Origin: CBDDBU01 sp965226045
Lineage (GTDB): Bacteria; Pseudomonadota; Alphaproteobacteria; VGEJ01
Direction: 5' to 3'
Assembly (NCBI GenBank): GCA_965226045.1
Contig: CBDDBU010000026.1
Span: forward strand, 186,001 to 250,000
Length of the DNA stretch: 64,000 nt
The position numbers were made by a program, and so were the translations under genes. This document shows, piece by piece, positions 1 through 8,720 of this stretch; within the stretch, counting starts at the first letter, position 1, and each line of letters starts with the position of its first letter. The notes under the pieces were generated by a model. The model saw nothing but the letters and a program-made list of their open reading frames with translations, did no database searches and was not told where the DNA came from.

Positions 1-2
1 CG

Positions 3-977
3 GCTCCCTTCCACATCGACGCGCGAAGCCGCGCCGACTCGGTTGAGATCCTGGTCGCGTTGGACGGGGCCACGCTGCGCGTGATTACGTCGCGCAAACG
101 GATCACCAGCACCACCACGGCCGTCTTCATACTATGGCTGGTGGGCTCGTCGCTGGTGGTCATAGCGGTCGCGATCCTCTTCCTGCGCAATCAGATGCGG
201 CCGATCCGGCGATTGGCTGAGATCGCGGACGCATTCGGCAAGGGTCGCGAGGCTGGTCCGATCAAGCCGGCAGGGGCCATCGAGATCCGCCAAGCCACCA
301 CCGCCTTCGTCGCCATGCGCGAACGTATACGGCGCCAATTGGAACAGCGCACCGAAATGCTCGCCGGGGTCTCACACGACCTCCGCACCCCACTCACGCG
401 CATGAAGTTGCAGATCGCGCTGCTCGGCGACCCGCCCAGGATGGAAGATCTGAACGTCGAGGATATCGAGGCCGATATCGCGGCGATGGAGCGGATGGTG
501 GGAGCTTATCTCGGCTTTGCTCGCGGCGATGGCGGCGAGGTCGCGGTCGTTACCGACCTCTCCGAGTTGCTTGAGCGCATCGTGAGGGATGCCCGACGCG
601 ACGGGGGCACCACCATCGATTTGGTCGCGGCGGGTGCGATATCGGTGCCGCTCAAGCCCAACGCGTTTCGCCGTTGCGTGCAGAACCTGATCGACAACGC
701 GCGGCGGGGCGCCCGTCGAATCGCCATCACCGTCAGCCGCACGACCGCCGCCATCGAGATCACCATCGACGACGACGGACCCGGCATTCCGCCCGACCAG
801 CGCGAAGCCGTCTTCAGAGCCTTCCATCGGCTGGACGCCGCGCGCAACCCCGATCAAAGTGGCGTTGGGCTCGGGCTGACCATCGCTCGCGACGTTATGC
901 GCGGCCATGGCGGCGACATCACGCTTACTGACTCGCCGCTCGGCGGCCTACGGGCGCGCCTCCGACTTCCCGTCTAA
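3..977 (+). CDS. EnvZ-like two-component sensor histidine kinase, 3' part
   Basis: This is a membrane-bound sensor kinase that autophosphorylates on histidine and passes phosphate to an OmpR-type regulator. The reading frame is open to the window edge, so the N-terminus and periplasmic part are missing; a TTG at 60 is an internal codon, not a convincing start. Visible in order are one membrane helix (about 115-185), a HAMP linker containing RNQMRPIRRLAEIADAF, the HisKA box GVSHDLRTPLTRMK with the phospho-acceptor His codon near 375, and a HATPase domain with NLIDNA (N box), DDDGPGIP (G1) and GVGLGLTIARD (G2). The order and the VGLGL/HGGD ending are typical of the EnvZ/OmpB branch. The cognate regulator is probably just upstream, outside the window. 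Confidence 0.92.
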   Translation, partial: APFHIDARSRADSVEILVALDGATLRVITSRKRITSTTTAVFILWLVGSSLVVIAVAILFLRNQMRPIRRLAEIADAFGKGREAGPIKPAGAIEIRQATTAFVAMRERIRRQLEQRTEMLAGVSHDLRTPLTRMKLQIALLGDPPRMEDLNVEDIEADIAAMERMVGAYLGFARGDGGEVAVVTDLSELLERIVRDARRDGGTTIDLVAAGAISVPLKPNAFRRCVQNLIDNARRGARRIAITVSRTTAAIEITIDDDGPGIPPDQREAVFRAFHRLDAARNPDQSGVGLGLTIARDVMRGHGGDITLTDSPLGGLRARLRLPV

Positions 978-1102
978 ACGAGATCAGCGCGGGACACGGT
1001 AGAGAAAACTGACATCAGTGTGACGGATGACCCGTCCAATTCGGCGCAGGGTCAATTACTATACTCATCATTCGGTCTTTCCATGGCAGTGATGACGCCC
1101 GC

Positions 1103-1327
1103 GTGAAGAACAGCAACACCCAATTGGGCATCGGGATGACTGGCATGATCGTGGCCGCGGTGTGCGTTTTCACCCCAGGTCCCGCGATCGTTCTCGATGT
1201 AGCCGGGTACTCCGGCATCCGAGGCTGGCTCGATCCGGCGCTGTTCGCCGCGCTCGTCGGCTTTGTCGGTCTGTTCGTCTATGGCGCCGTCAATCGCGTC
1301 CGCGCGCCTGTCCGCGAGCGCGATTGA
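1103..1327 (+). CDS. small two-helix membrane protein, function unknown
   Basis: I do not recognise this 74-residue protein. From the GTG at 1103 it encodes two hydrophobic stretches, roughly residues 11-33 (GMTGMIVAAVCVFTPGPAIV) and 46-64 (ALFAALVGFVGLFVYGAV), joined by a short polar turn, with a basic tail RVRAPVRERD. That layout fits a small inner-membrane hairpin protein. No strong Shine-Dalgarno sequence is seen, and a GTG start in GC-rich DNA is weak evidence, so it could be a chance frame. It stands alone between the kinase and the dehydrogenase. The absence of stops plus the clean hydrophobic pattern is the only support. Confidence 0.4.
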   Translation: MKNSNTQLGIGMTGMIVAAVCVFTPGPAIVLDVAGYSGIRGWLDPALFAALVGFVGLFVYGAVNRVRAPVRERD

Positions 1328-1413
1328 TCGCGTGCATCGACACCTTCCAGAACGCCCGATACTGTAGCCGACCCTGAGTCGATTGGACTCGTGGCGGTCC
1401 GGAGGGTGATGTA

Positions 1414-2385
1414 GTGGCGAAGGTGTTAGCCTATGGCGCGTTGGTGCCAGCGGCGGCCGCAGTCCTCGCGAAGCGGGCCGATATCGACACGGTGACCATA
1501 GCAGGCGGGGACATCGAACTCCTTCACCGTGAGGTCGCGAAGGCCGAGGCGGTCATCGCCCGCTACCTCCCGTTCGACCGCGAGACCATTGCACGCGCCG
1601 AGCGCCTCAAGGTCGTCGCGCGATACGGCGTCGGCTATGACAACATCGATGTCCAAGCGCTGACCGAGCGCGGCATCCCGCTCGCCACGGTCGGCGAGGC
1701 CAACGCCGTGACCGTGTCCGAGCACGCGCTATTCATGATGTTGGCGCTGGCCAAGCAGGGCATTGCCTACGACCGCGCCAGCCGCACCGGCGACTGGGAC
1801 CGGCGCGAGTCCCTGGCCGCGTTCGAACTGTGGCGAAAGACACTGCTGATTGTCGGCTTTGGCCGTGTCGGCAGCCGGGTCGCTGAGCGTTGCCTGGCAT
1901 TCGGCATGCGCGTCCTCGTCTACGACCCCTACGTTCCCCAGAGCGACGTAGAGGCGCGCGGCGCGGTGCCTGTCGCGGATCTCGACGCGGCGATACCGGA
2001 GGCCGACATCGTCACCCTGCACACGCCGGCGACGCCGGAGACCAAAAACCTCATCGACGGACCACGGCTTCAGCGCTTTAGGTCGAGCGCGCTGCTCATC
2101 AACACAGCACGCGGAAGTCTCGTCGATGAGGCGGCGCTGGTCGCCGCGCTCCAGGCCGACAAACTAGGCGGCGCCGGCGTGGACGTGTACGCAGTCGAGC
2201 CCCCAGCGACCGACCATCCGCTGTCCACCGCCCCGCGCACCGTGCTCTCGCCACACTCGGCGGGACTCACGGTGGAGTGCGCGGCCCGGATGGGAGATGT
2301 CTGCGCCGAGAACGCTCTGGCCGCCATCGACGGCCGCCTCGATCCGGCCTTCGTCGTCAATCCCGAGGTCCTCACGCGGACCTGA
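1414..2385 (+). CDS. D-isomer-specific 2-hydroxyacid dehydrogenase (phosphoglycerate dehydrogenase/CtBP-like)
   Basis: This is a cytosolic NAD-dependent dehydrogenase of about the usual family length (323 aa). The GTG start at 1414 is set by GGAGGG a few bases upstream. The Rossmann nucleotide-binding motif GFGRVGSRVAE is near residue 149 and is followed by the NAD-selecting acidic residue in VYDP. Catalytic family motifs are present: the Arg in NTARGSLVDEAAL, the Glu in VDVYAVEPP and the His in SPHSAGLT. There is no C-terminal ACT domain, so it is not a regulated serine-pathway SerA. The sequence style (ARYGVGYDNIDV, GIPLATV) fits the C-terminal-binding-protein-like subgroup, whose substrates vary. 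The glycerol kinase pseudogene follows 29 bp downstream on the same strand. Substrate is not predictable from sequence alone. Confidence 0.88.
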   Translation: MAKVLAYGALVPAAAAVLAKRADIDTVTIAGGDIELLHREVAKAEAVIARYLPFDRETIARAERLKVVARYGVGYDNIDVQALTERGIPLATVGEANAVTVSEHALFMMLALAKQGIAYDRASRTGDWDRRESLAAFELWRKTLLIVGFGRVGSRVAERCLAFGMRVLVYDPYVPQSDVEARGAVPVADLDAAIPEADIVTLHTPATPETKNLIDGPRLQRFRSSALLINTARGSLVDEAALVAALQADKLGGAGVDVYAVEPPATDHPLSTAPRTVLSPHSAGLTVECAARMGDVCAENALAAIDGRLDPAFVVNPEVLTRT

Positions 2386-2414
2386 TCGCCCTTCGACCCC
2401 GGCGAGCGCGGCTT

Positions 2415-3921
2415 ATGCCACGGCCCGCCATTCTGGCGATCGATCAGGGCACTACCAGCACCCGCGCGATGCTGTTCGACCCGGGCGGTCGCCCGCTGGC
2501 GTCGGCCCAGGCGGCGCACCGCCAGACTTTTCCCCAAAACGGATGGGCATAGCACGATCCGGAGGAAATCTGGGCGAATGTCGTCCGCTTGAGCCGCGAC
2601 GTCATCGCCCAGCGGCCCGAGGTGGAGGTGGCCGCGATCGGCATCGCCAATCAGCGCGAGACGACGTGTTGTGGGATCGCCAAACCGGCGCCGTGGTCCA
2701 CAACGCGATCGTCTGGCAGGACCGGCGCGGCGCGGCGCTCTGTGCCTCGTTGCGCGCTGCCGGTCATGAACCGCTGATTGGGGAGCGCACCGGGCTTCTG
2801 CTCGATTCCTACTTCTGCAAGAGCAAGCTGCACTGGCTCTTGGGCAACGTTCCCGGAGTCAGCGAGCGGGCACGCGCCGGCAAGATCGCCTTCGGCACCA
2901 TCGAGAGCTTTCTGTTGTGGCGGCTGACCGGAGGCCGCGCTCATGCAAGCGATGTGACCAACGCGGCCCGCACTTTCCTCTTCGATATCCACCGTCTCGA
3001 CTGGGACGCGGACCTGCTCGAGCTGTTCGGGGTGCCGCCCGCGATCCTGCCCCAGGTGGTCGACAACGTGGGCGCCTTCGGTGAGACCGAGGCCGCGTTG
3101 TTCGCACGCCCCATCCCGATCGGTGGCATGGCTGGCGATCAGCAAGCGGCGAGCCGGGGCCAGGCCTGTCTTCACGAGGGTAGCGTCAAGGCCACCTACG
3201 GCACCGGGTGCTTCGTACTGGCGAACACCGGAACGCGCGCGCCAGCGTCACGCGAGCGATTGCTGGAGACCATCGCCTATCGTCTCGCCGGGGTCACCAC
3301 CTACGCGCTCGAAGGCAGCATTTTCGATGCCGGAACCGCCATCCAGTGGCTGCGCGATCGCCTCGGTCTCCTCGCCGACGCGGCACAGAGCGGGCCCCTC
3401 GCCGCGAGTCTGCCCGACAATCGCGGTGTCTACTTCGTGCCAGCCTTCTCCGGCCTTGGCGCCCCCTATTAGGACGCGGAAGCGCGCGGCGCGATTCTTG
3501 GTCTGACTCGCGACCACGGCGCGCCCGAGATCGTGCGCGCCGCACCTGAGGCCGTCTGTTATCAGACCCACGACCTTTTGACCGCGATGACGCGGGACGG
3601 CGGGACGACGCCACAGCGCCAGCGGTGCTGCGGGTCGACGGCGGCATGGCCGTGAACGACTGGCTGCTTCAATTTCTGGCCGACATCCTCGATGTGGCGG
3701 TCGAACGCCCGGCTGTCACCGAGACCACGGCGCTGGGGGTAGCCTATCTCGCGGGCCTCCAGATCGGACTGCTGTGCTCGAGCGCCAATATCGAGGCATG
3801 CTGGACTCGCGAACGCCGGTTCGAGCCGGCGATGACGCCCGCGCGACGCGATACGATGATCTCCGGGTGGCACAAGGCGGTCGCTCGGGTGCGCCACGAA
3901 GCGGTGTATCCTGCGGGTTAG
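2415..3921 (+). pseudogene. glpK: glycerol kinase pseudogene (two nonsense mutations, two frameshifts)
   Basis: Glycerol kinase makes glycerol 3-phosphate from glycerol and ATP. Here the gene is recognisable over its whole length, from ILAIDQGTTSTRAMLFD (phosphate 1 motif) to RRFEPAM near the C-terminus, but it cannot be read through. Four lesions are visible. An in-frame TAG lies at 2550-2552 before HDPEEIWANV. A single-base loss near 2663 splits ANQRETT from LWDRQTGAVVHNAIVWQDRR. A TAG at 3470-3472 replaces the Trp of the SGLGAPYW motif. A second single-base loss near 3610-3625 precedes RVDGGMAVNDWLLQFLADIL. Between lesions the protein is well conserved, including YGTGCFVL and the GMAGDQQAA motif, so decay is recent. 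A sequencing artefact is unlikely to create four separate lesions. Confidence 0.93.
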
Positions 3922-4000
3922 GAGTTGACCGGACGAGATCGTTGTCGCATCAAGGCGGGTCAACGGGGACCATAATGACCGCACGACAGAGGGATCAGAG

Positions 4001-4402
4001 ATGACCGGCAAGACCGACGCGGAGTACAAAGCCATGCTCACGCCCGAGCAGTATCACGTCGCCCGCGAGAAAGGCACCGAACGGGCGTTCGGCGGCAAGT
4101 ACTGGGACTGCAAGGACAAGGGGACCTATCGCTGCGTCTGTTGCGGCGAGACGCTGTTTAGCTCCGAGACTAAGTATGACTCGGGCACCGGCTGGCCCAG
4201 CTTCCACGCCCCGGTGGCCGACGACAAGGTCGCCACCGAAGTCGATGGCGCCCACGGCATGGTCCGGACCGAGGCCTTGTGTGCGCGTTGCGGCGCCCAT
4301 CTCGGCCACGTTTTCCCCGACGGTCCCGAACCGACCGGCCTTCGATATTGTATGAACTCGGCCTCCCTTGACCTCGACACCGACGGCGGCGACGAGAGTT
4401 AG
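4001..4402 (+). CDS. msrB: peptide-methionine (R)-S-oxide reductase MsrB
   Basis: MsrB reduces the R-epimer of methionine sulfoxide in oxidised proteins. At 133 aa it has normal stand-alone length. The two zinc-binding CxxC pairs are visible as CVCC (residues 46-49) and CARC (about 92-95). The fold motifs YDSGTGWPSFHAPV and GHVFPDG are present, and the catalytic cysteine lies in RYCMNSASL near the C-terminus. The ATG at 4001 follows AGGGATCAGAG. It is monocistronic here, 79 bp after the glycerol kinase remnant. The companion S-specific reductase MsrA is encoded separately at 20688-21152 on the other strand, so the two are not fused or co-transcribed. Confidence 0.96.
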   Translation: MTGKTDAEYKAMLTPEQYHVAREKGTERAFGGKYWDCKDKGTYRCVCCGETLFSSETKYDSGTGWPSFHAPVADDKVATEVDGAHGMVRTEALCARCGAHLGHVFPDGPEPTGLRYCMNSASLDLDTDGGDES

Positions 4403-4491
4403 GCTGAGCTGCTCGGTCGCGTTGTCCCCTGCCGAGGGCCGGACGACGATGGCCACGCACCAGCAACAAGTCAGATGAGTGGAGTGGCGGC

Positions 4492-5490
4492 ATGAAGGTG
4501 GTGATAACCGGCGGCGCGGGCTTCCTCGGCAGCCGACTGTGCGAGGAAATCCTCAGGCGCGGCGAACTCACGGGTCGCGCCGGTCGGCCCGAAGCGGTCG
4601 ACGAGGTCGTGGTCTTCGACGTTCTACCGGCCGCGGAGGTGAGTGATGACCGGATCAAGCCGATCACCGGCGATGTCAGCGATCCGATTCAGGCATTGGC
4701 GCTGATCGACGCGGCGACCGATACGGTCTTTCACCTCGGCGCGATGGTGAGCGGCGGCGCGGAGGCTGACTTCGACGTCGGCTACCAAGCCAACCTCGAC
4801 GGCACCCGCTGCGTTCTGGAAGCCTGCCGCCGCCTGGCGCACAACCCCAGGGTCATCTTCACAAGTTCGGTCGCCGCCTATGGCGGGGAACTGCCCGAGA
4901 TCGTTGACGACTCGACGCCGACACGGCCCGAGACATCGTATGGCGTGCAGAAAGTCATCGGCGAGCTGCTGATCAACGATTACACGCGCAAGGGCTACCT
5001 CGACGGTCGCTCGGCGCGGCTCCCGGCCATCGTCGTGCGGCCCGGGCGCCCCAACACCGCCGCCTCGTCGTGGTGCTCGGGTATCATCCGCGAGCCGCTC
5101 TCAGGCGTCGACACGGTTTGTCCGGTAACGCCCGAGACACGCCTGCCGTGTCTGTCACCCCGGCGGGTGATGGAGGCCTTCATCACGCTGCACGAGGCGC
5201 CGCCCGAAGCGTTCGGCGCGCACCGCACGGTGCTGCTGCCGGGGCTGACGGTGACCGCCGCCCAAATGGTCGAATCAGCCGAGCGCCATCAAGACGGTCG
5301 GGCGTTTGGCGCGGTCAAATGGGAACAGGATTCGTTCATCCAGAACATCGTCGATGGCTGGCCCAAGGGCACCGACGCCGCCCAGGCCCGCAGCCTCGGC
5401 ATCGCGGCGGATGGCGGCATGGACGAGATCGTCGAAGGCTTCGTGACGGACTACCTCGACTCGCAGATCGCGCTCGCCAAATCAGGCTGA
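4492..5490 (+). CDS. denD: NAD-dependent epimerase/dehydratase family, D-erythronate dehydrogenase (DenD)-like
   Basis: This is an extended short-chain dehydrogenase of 332 aa. The N-terminal nucleotide motif TGGAGFLGSRL is at residues 6-16, the active-site region is SSVAAYGG, and the catalytic pair YGVQK is near residue 153. The segment VVRPGRPNTAASSWCSGIIR, followed by EPL, is characteristic of the DenD/YtcB-like branch that oxidises D-erythronate to 2-oxo-erythronate. That assignment is from memory of the family signature and the true substrate remains inferred. The ATG at 4492 follows GGAGTGGCGGC. It is not flanked by the DenA/DtnK/OtnC/OtnI partners that usually complete the four-carbon acid-sugar pathway, although a 2-hydroxyacid dehydrogenase and an HpcH/HpaI aldolase occur elsewhere in the window. 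Confidence 0.78.
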   Translation: MKVVITGGAGFLGSRLCEEILRRGELTGRAGRPEAVDEVVVFDVLPAAEVSDDRIKPITGDVSDPIQALALIDAATDTVFHLGAMVSGGAEADFDVGYQANLDGTRCVLEACRRLAHNPRVIFTSSVAAYGGELPEIVDDSTPTRPETSYGVQKVIGELLINDYTRKGYLDGRSARLPAIVVRPGRPNTAASSWCSGIIREPLSGVDTVCPVTPETRLPCLSPRRVMEAFITLHEAPPEAFGAHRTVLLPGLTVTAAQMVESAERHQDGRAFGAVKWEQDSFIQNIVDGWPKGTDAAQARSLGIAADGGMDEIVEGFVTDYLDSQIALAKSG

Positions 5491-5515
5491 CTCGGCGACG
5501 ACATAACGCACGCTG

Positions 5516-6088
5516 ATGGCGATCTTGTACAAGGGTGCCGGCGTCGGCACCTACTGGCACACGAACGACGCTTGTGCCACCGGCTTCACACCGATGAAGG
5601 CTTCAGCGCCCTTCGGCGTGGATAGACTGATGCGCCATGTAGCCAGGGGGGATTTCAACAGTCCCTACGTGTCGCTGACACTTTCGTATGGCGTCGCCTT
5701 CTCATATGCGCTTCTTGGGAAAGCACGGCCGACCACGAAGGTGCCCGCCTATGTATACGAGATCGAGGTTGGAGGCCACGTTTCGACGAGAGCCTCGCTT
5801 GCGGATCCTGTGAAGGAGGTGGCCGAAGCGCCTCCTGCACCGACGGCGGCGATCAACTACCAACACGATGGAGATCCAGACTTCATTCTAGGCGTGGCCA
5901 ATCCGAACACGATGTGGCGGCGAGTGCAGCGACCGATCAAGCAGCCGCCAGGATCGGTTCCTACTCCGAAAACACCAACCCTAACCATTGAGCTGGAAAC
6001 GTTGATCCGAGCGCTGCGCGATGCTGAGATACTGGTCGAGGGAGGGCTACCCGCAAGCTGTATCCGGGCTCGGAATGTGGTGTCGTAG
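5516..6088 (+). CDS. unknown protein with ADP-ribosyltransferase-like sequence pattern
   Basis: I do not recognise a named family for this 190-residue cytosolic protein. Its layout recalls the ADP-ribosyltransferase fold used by many bacterial toxins. There is an N-terminal LYKGAG strand (residues 4-9, with Lys where the fold usually has Arg), a central SPYVSLTLSYGVAFSYAL segment (49-66) resembling the S-x-S/T strand and helix, a YVYEIEV strand, and a late EILVEGGLP segment (171-179) resembling the Glu-containing strand. A proline-rich linker (about 104-150) separates the halves. A small gene follows 30 bp downstream, which gives a toxin/partner-like arrangement. The ATG at 5516 lacks a strong ribosome site. 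Its codon and base use looks less GC-extreme than its neighbours, hinting at transfer. The function is an inference from pattern only. Confidence 0.6.
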   Translation: MAILYKGAGVGTYWHTNDACATGFTPMKASAPFGVDRLMRHVARGDFNSPYVSLTLSYGVAFSYALLGKARPTTKVPAYVYEIEVGGHVSTRASLADPVKEVAEAPPAPTAAINYQHDGDPDFILGVANPNTMWRRVQRPIKQPPGSVPTPKTPTLTIELETLIRALRDAEILVEGGLPASCIRARNVVS

Positions 6089-6118
6089 ACTATTTGGAGG
6101 CAGTCCGTTGGAGTGACC

Positions 6119-6409
6119 ATGAGCAAATTCAGACGCGTCGACCTCAACGGAGAGGTTTTCAGGGACGCGGACGTGCTGCGATTCTTGGCAGCTGACGTCT
6201 TGGCAAGCGGGGCGGGACCATTGGCGACCGTGTATTATGCCGACAACGGCAAAAAGCAACGGTATGAGCTGCGCCTGGACATGGTCAAGCGGGTCTTCCT
6301 CGACCACTTCGAGGAAGACCCGGAACGCGATCGGGAGCTGACGTGTAGCGCTGAGGCTGTCGCGTCGGTCATTTCCGTGAAGTTGACCGAAACGACTGCT
6401 CGATCATAG
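6119..6409 (+). CDS. small partner protein of the ART-like gene, function unknown
   Basis: This is an unrecognised 96-residue soluble protein. The ATG at 6119 is preferred over the in-frame GTG at 6113 because GGAG sits five bases before it. The sequence is mixed alpha/beta and acidic-to-neutral, with segments FRRVDLNGEVFRDADVLRFL, LATVYYADNGKKQRYELRLD and VASVISVKLTETTARS. No membrane segment, signal peptide or DNA-binding helix is obvious. It follows the ART-like gene by 30 bp on the same strand, so the two are probably co-transcribed. An immunity or antitoxin role is conceivable but nothing in the sequence proves it. Its 3' end overlaps the 3' end of the convergent HDAC-like gene by six bases. 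Confidence 0.6.
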   Translation: MSKFRRVDLNGEVFRDADVLRFLAADVLASGAGPLATVYYADNGKKQRYELRLDMVKRVFLDHFEEDPERDRELTCSAEAVASVISVKLTETTARS

Positions 6410-7312
6410 GGCGGCCAGCACCGCCGCCGTGCGGTGGAGGATCGCGTGGCGGTTCGCCAAGGCGTCGAGGTCATCGGAATAGCCGCCGCCGACCACACCG
6501 GCGACCGGAACGCCCGCCGCGCGGCAGCTCTCCAAGACCATGCGCTCGCGCGCGGCGAGCCCGGCATCGCTGAGTGAAAGTCGCCCGATGCGATCATCGA
6601 CATGGGGATCGACGCCCGCATTGTAGAAAACGATATCAGGTCGCGTCCCGGGCAGTAGCGATCCCAGCTCGGAGCCGAGGGTTTCGAGATAAGCGTCATC
6701 GCCGGTGCCGCGCGGCAAGGCGATGTCCCGATCGCTGTGCTGCTTACGCAGCGGGAAGTTGACCGCGCAGTGCATGGAGAAGGTATGGACGCTGGGGTCG
6801 TCGGCGAAGATCTCGGCCGTGCCGTCGCCCTGGTGGACATCGAGATCGATGACGAGGGCGGTGTCGATCAGGCCCTCGGCTTGCAGCACCCGGATGGCCA
6901 CGGCCACGTCGTTGAAGACGCAAAAGCCCGAACCGTGGGTCGAAAACGCGTGATGGCTGCCGCCCGCCGTGTTGCAGGCAAGGCCGTGCTCCAAGGCGAG
7001 CCGACCGGTCTGCACGGTGCCCCCGACCGCCGCCTGCGATCGGCGCGCCAGTGCGACGGTCAGCGGAAAGCCAATCCGGCGCGTCGCCTCGGGCCCCAGC
7101 CTTTGCTCGAGGATGCCGCTCACATAGTCCGGCGTGTGGACCAGTTCCAGCCACCCTCGGGGCGCCGGCATGGGCTCGACCGCAGTCTCGACAGTGACCA
7201 CGCCCTCGGCCACCAGCCGTTCGAATAGCCGCCCGAACTTCTCCATCGGGAAGCGATGATCGGACGGCAGCGGCGCGACATAGGAGGGGTGGAAGACGAC
7301 GGGCAGCGCCAC
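6404..7312 (-). CDS. histone deacetylase family protein (class IV-like zinc hydrolase)
   Basis: This 302-aa member of the arginase/deacetylase superfamily hydrolyses acyl-amide bonds on small molecules or proteins in bacteria. The zinc and catalytic motifs are intact: the tandem His in GGSHHAF (about 117-121), the metal-binding DLDVHQGDG (about 156-164), the second Asp within YNAGVDPHVDD, and the terminal VVGGGYSDD with the transition-state Tyr. The N-terminal VFHPSYVAPLPSDHRFPMEK is the usual start of the class IV/AcuC-like group. The start is the GTG at 7312, 23 bp after the sulfurylase stop, so it is the last gene of a minus-strand run. The physiological substrate is unknown. Confidence 0.92.
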   Translation of the reverse strand: MALPVVFHPSYVAPLPSDHRFPMEKFGRLFERLVAEGVVTVETAVEPMPAPRGWLELVHTPDYVSGILEQRLGPEATRRIGFPLTVALARRSQAAVGGTVQTGRLALEHGLACNTAGGSHHAFSTHGSGFCVFNDVAVAIRVLQAEGLIDTALVIDLDVHQGDGTAEIFADDPSVHTFSMHCAVNFPLRKQHSDRDIALPRGTGDDAYLETLGSELGSLLPGTRPDIVFYNAGVDPHVDDRIGRLSLSDAGLAARERMVLESCRAAGVPVAGVVGGGYSDDLDALANRHAILHRTAAVLAAL

Positions 7313-7335
7313 CGTGCCACTCCGCCGCGCTGGGT

Positions 7336-8514
7336 TCAGGCGGCCGAGTCCAACCGATCGTAATACGCCTGCAGAACGGCCAGCACCTCGGGACGGCTGT
7401 ACTCCGCCGGCACGGCCTCATGGTTGGCGAACATCTCGCGCAGACGGGTTCCCGAGATGTTGAGCCGCGCGTCGCCGTCGTGCGGACAGGTCCGTGTGCT
7501 CGCCATGCCGGCGCACCGATGACAGTAGAACGTGAGATCAAGCTTGAGAGGCTGGAGCAGTAGGCTGCCCGACTCGAGCGAATCGAAGATCTTGTGGGCG
7601 TCGAAGGGCCCGTAATAGCTGCCGACGCCGGCATGGTCACGCCCGACTATCAGGTGCGAGCACCCGAAGTTCTGGCGGATCACGCCGTGCAAAAGCGCCT
7701 CGCGCGGGCCGGCATAGCGCATCTCGATGGGATAGCCGGCCTGGATACAGGTTCCCGCGACGAAATAGTTCTGGACCAACGCATCGATCGCCTCGGTCCG
7801 CACGTCGGCGGGGATGTCGCCGGGCTTCAGCGCGCCGAGCACCTGATGGATGAACACGCCATCGCATATCTCGGCCGCCACCTTGACCAGATGCTCATGG
7901 CTGCGGTGCATCGGGTTGCGAGTCTGAAACGCCGCGATGGTCGACCAGCCCAGTTCGGCGAACCGTGCTCGCGACGCGGTCGGCCGGAGATACAGTTCGG
8001 GGTACTGGCTCGGATAAACACTCTCGCTGAAGACCTGGACCGGCCCGGCGAGATTGATCGGCCCCTGAGCCCGCACCTTGGCGACGCCGGGATGAGCCTC
8101 GTCGGTGGTCAGAAACACCGAGCGGCATTCGAGGTCGGCGTCGATCCGATACTTCTCCTCGACCGTGAGCGAGGCCATCGGCTCGCCCGCCGGGTCGACC
8201 AAGGCGACCTCCTCGCCGATCGCGATGGACTCGCCAAGCTCCTCCTCGCACGAGAGCGTGATCGGGATCGGCCAGAACGTACAGTTGGGCAACTTCATGT
8301 CGGTGCAGGTCCCACGCCACGCGGCCTCGCCCATGAAACCGGCGAGCGGCGTGTAGGCGCCGATCCCCAGCATGATCAAATCCGAGACCTCACGGCTCGC
8401 CATCCGCACCGTGCGCAGGCTCGCTGCCCGTGCCCGCGCCGCCTCGCGCGCCTCTCCTTGCAACAGCGGGGTGCGCAGCTCACCGCCGCCGTGTGGCGCT
8501 ATCAGTTCCACCAT
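7336..8514 (-). CDS. sat: sulfate adenylyltransferase (ATP sulfurylase)
   Basis: Sat converts sulfate and ATP to adenosine 5'-phosphosulfate and pyrophosphate, either for assimilation or in reverse for sulfite oxidation. The 392-aa single-chain type is seen, without a fused APS kinase. Visible are the PUA-like N-terminal region (LIAPHGG), the nucleotide-binding signature QTRNPMHRSHEH, the GRDHAGVGSYYGPFDAH loop, a cysteine pair set CHRC/CPHD characteristic of the zinc-containing bacterial form, and the ISGTRLREMF C-terminal motif. ATG 8514 is chosen because of GAAGGA nine bases upstream. The frame stays open for another 70 codons upstream but that part shows no family similarity. No cysH, aprAB or cysC lies nearby, so assimilatory versus dissimilatory use cannot be decided. 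Confidence 0.94.
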   Translation of the reverse strand: MVELIAPHGGGELRTPLLQGEAREAARARAASLRTVRMASREVSDLIMLGIGAYTPLAGFMGEAAWRGTCTDMKLPNCTFWPIPITLSCEEELGESIAIGEEVALVDPAGEPMASLTVEEKYRIDADLECRSVFLTTDEAHPGVAKVRAQGPINLAGPVQVFSESVYPSQYPELYLRPTASRARFAELGWSTIAAFQTRNPMHRSHEHLVKVAAEICDGVFIHQVLGALKPGDIPADVRTEAIDALVQNYFVAGTCIQAGYPIEMRYAGPREALLHGVIRQNFGCSHLIVGRDHAGVGSYYGPFDAHKIFDSLESGSLLLQPLKLDLTFYCHRCAGMASTRTCPHDGDARLNISGTRLREMFANHEAVPAEYSRPEVLAVLQAYYDRLDSAA

Positions 8515-8720
8515 CAATTCATCCTTCCGAACGCGACCCGGCGCTCGCGCCGTGCCGCCACCAACGGACCCAGGTTGCCTCGGTCTCGTCCGCCACAAAA
8601 TCGAAAACGCCCGACGAAGCACTGCCCAGGGGCGCGTGGCCACCGCATAACGCAGACGCGGCAGCGAAACAACCCCCGTCGCGCACGCCGCATCCAAAAC
8701 GACACCGAACGTAGCGGCTG

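Noticed and set aside
2550..3472. Possible recoding of UAG (TAG codons inside glpK and istA, TAG lost in IS256 copy 1)
   Set aside because: The same genes also hold frameshifts and insertions, intact genes in the window end at TAG, and the codons replace different residues, so ordinary decay fits better.
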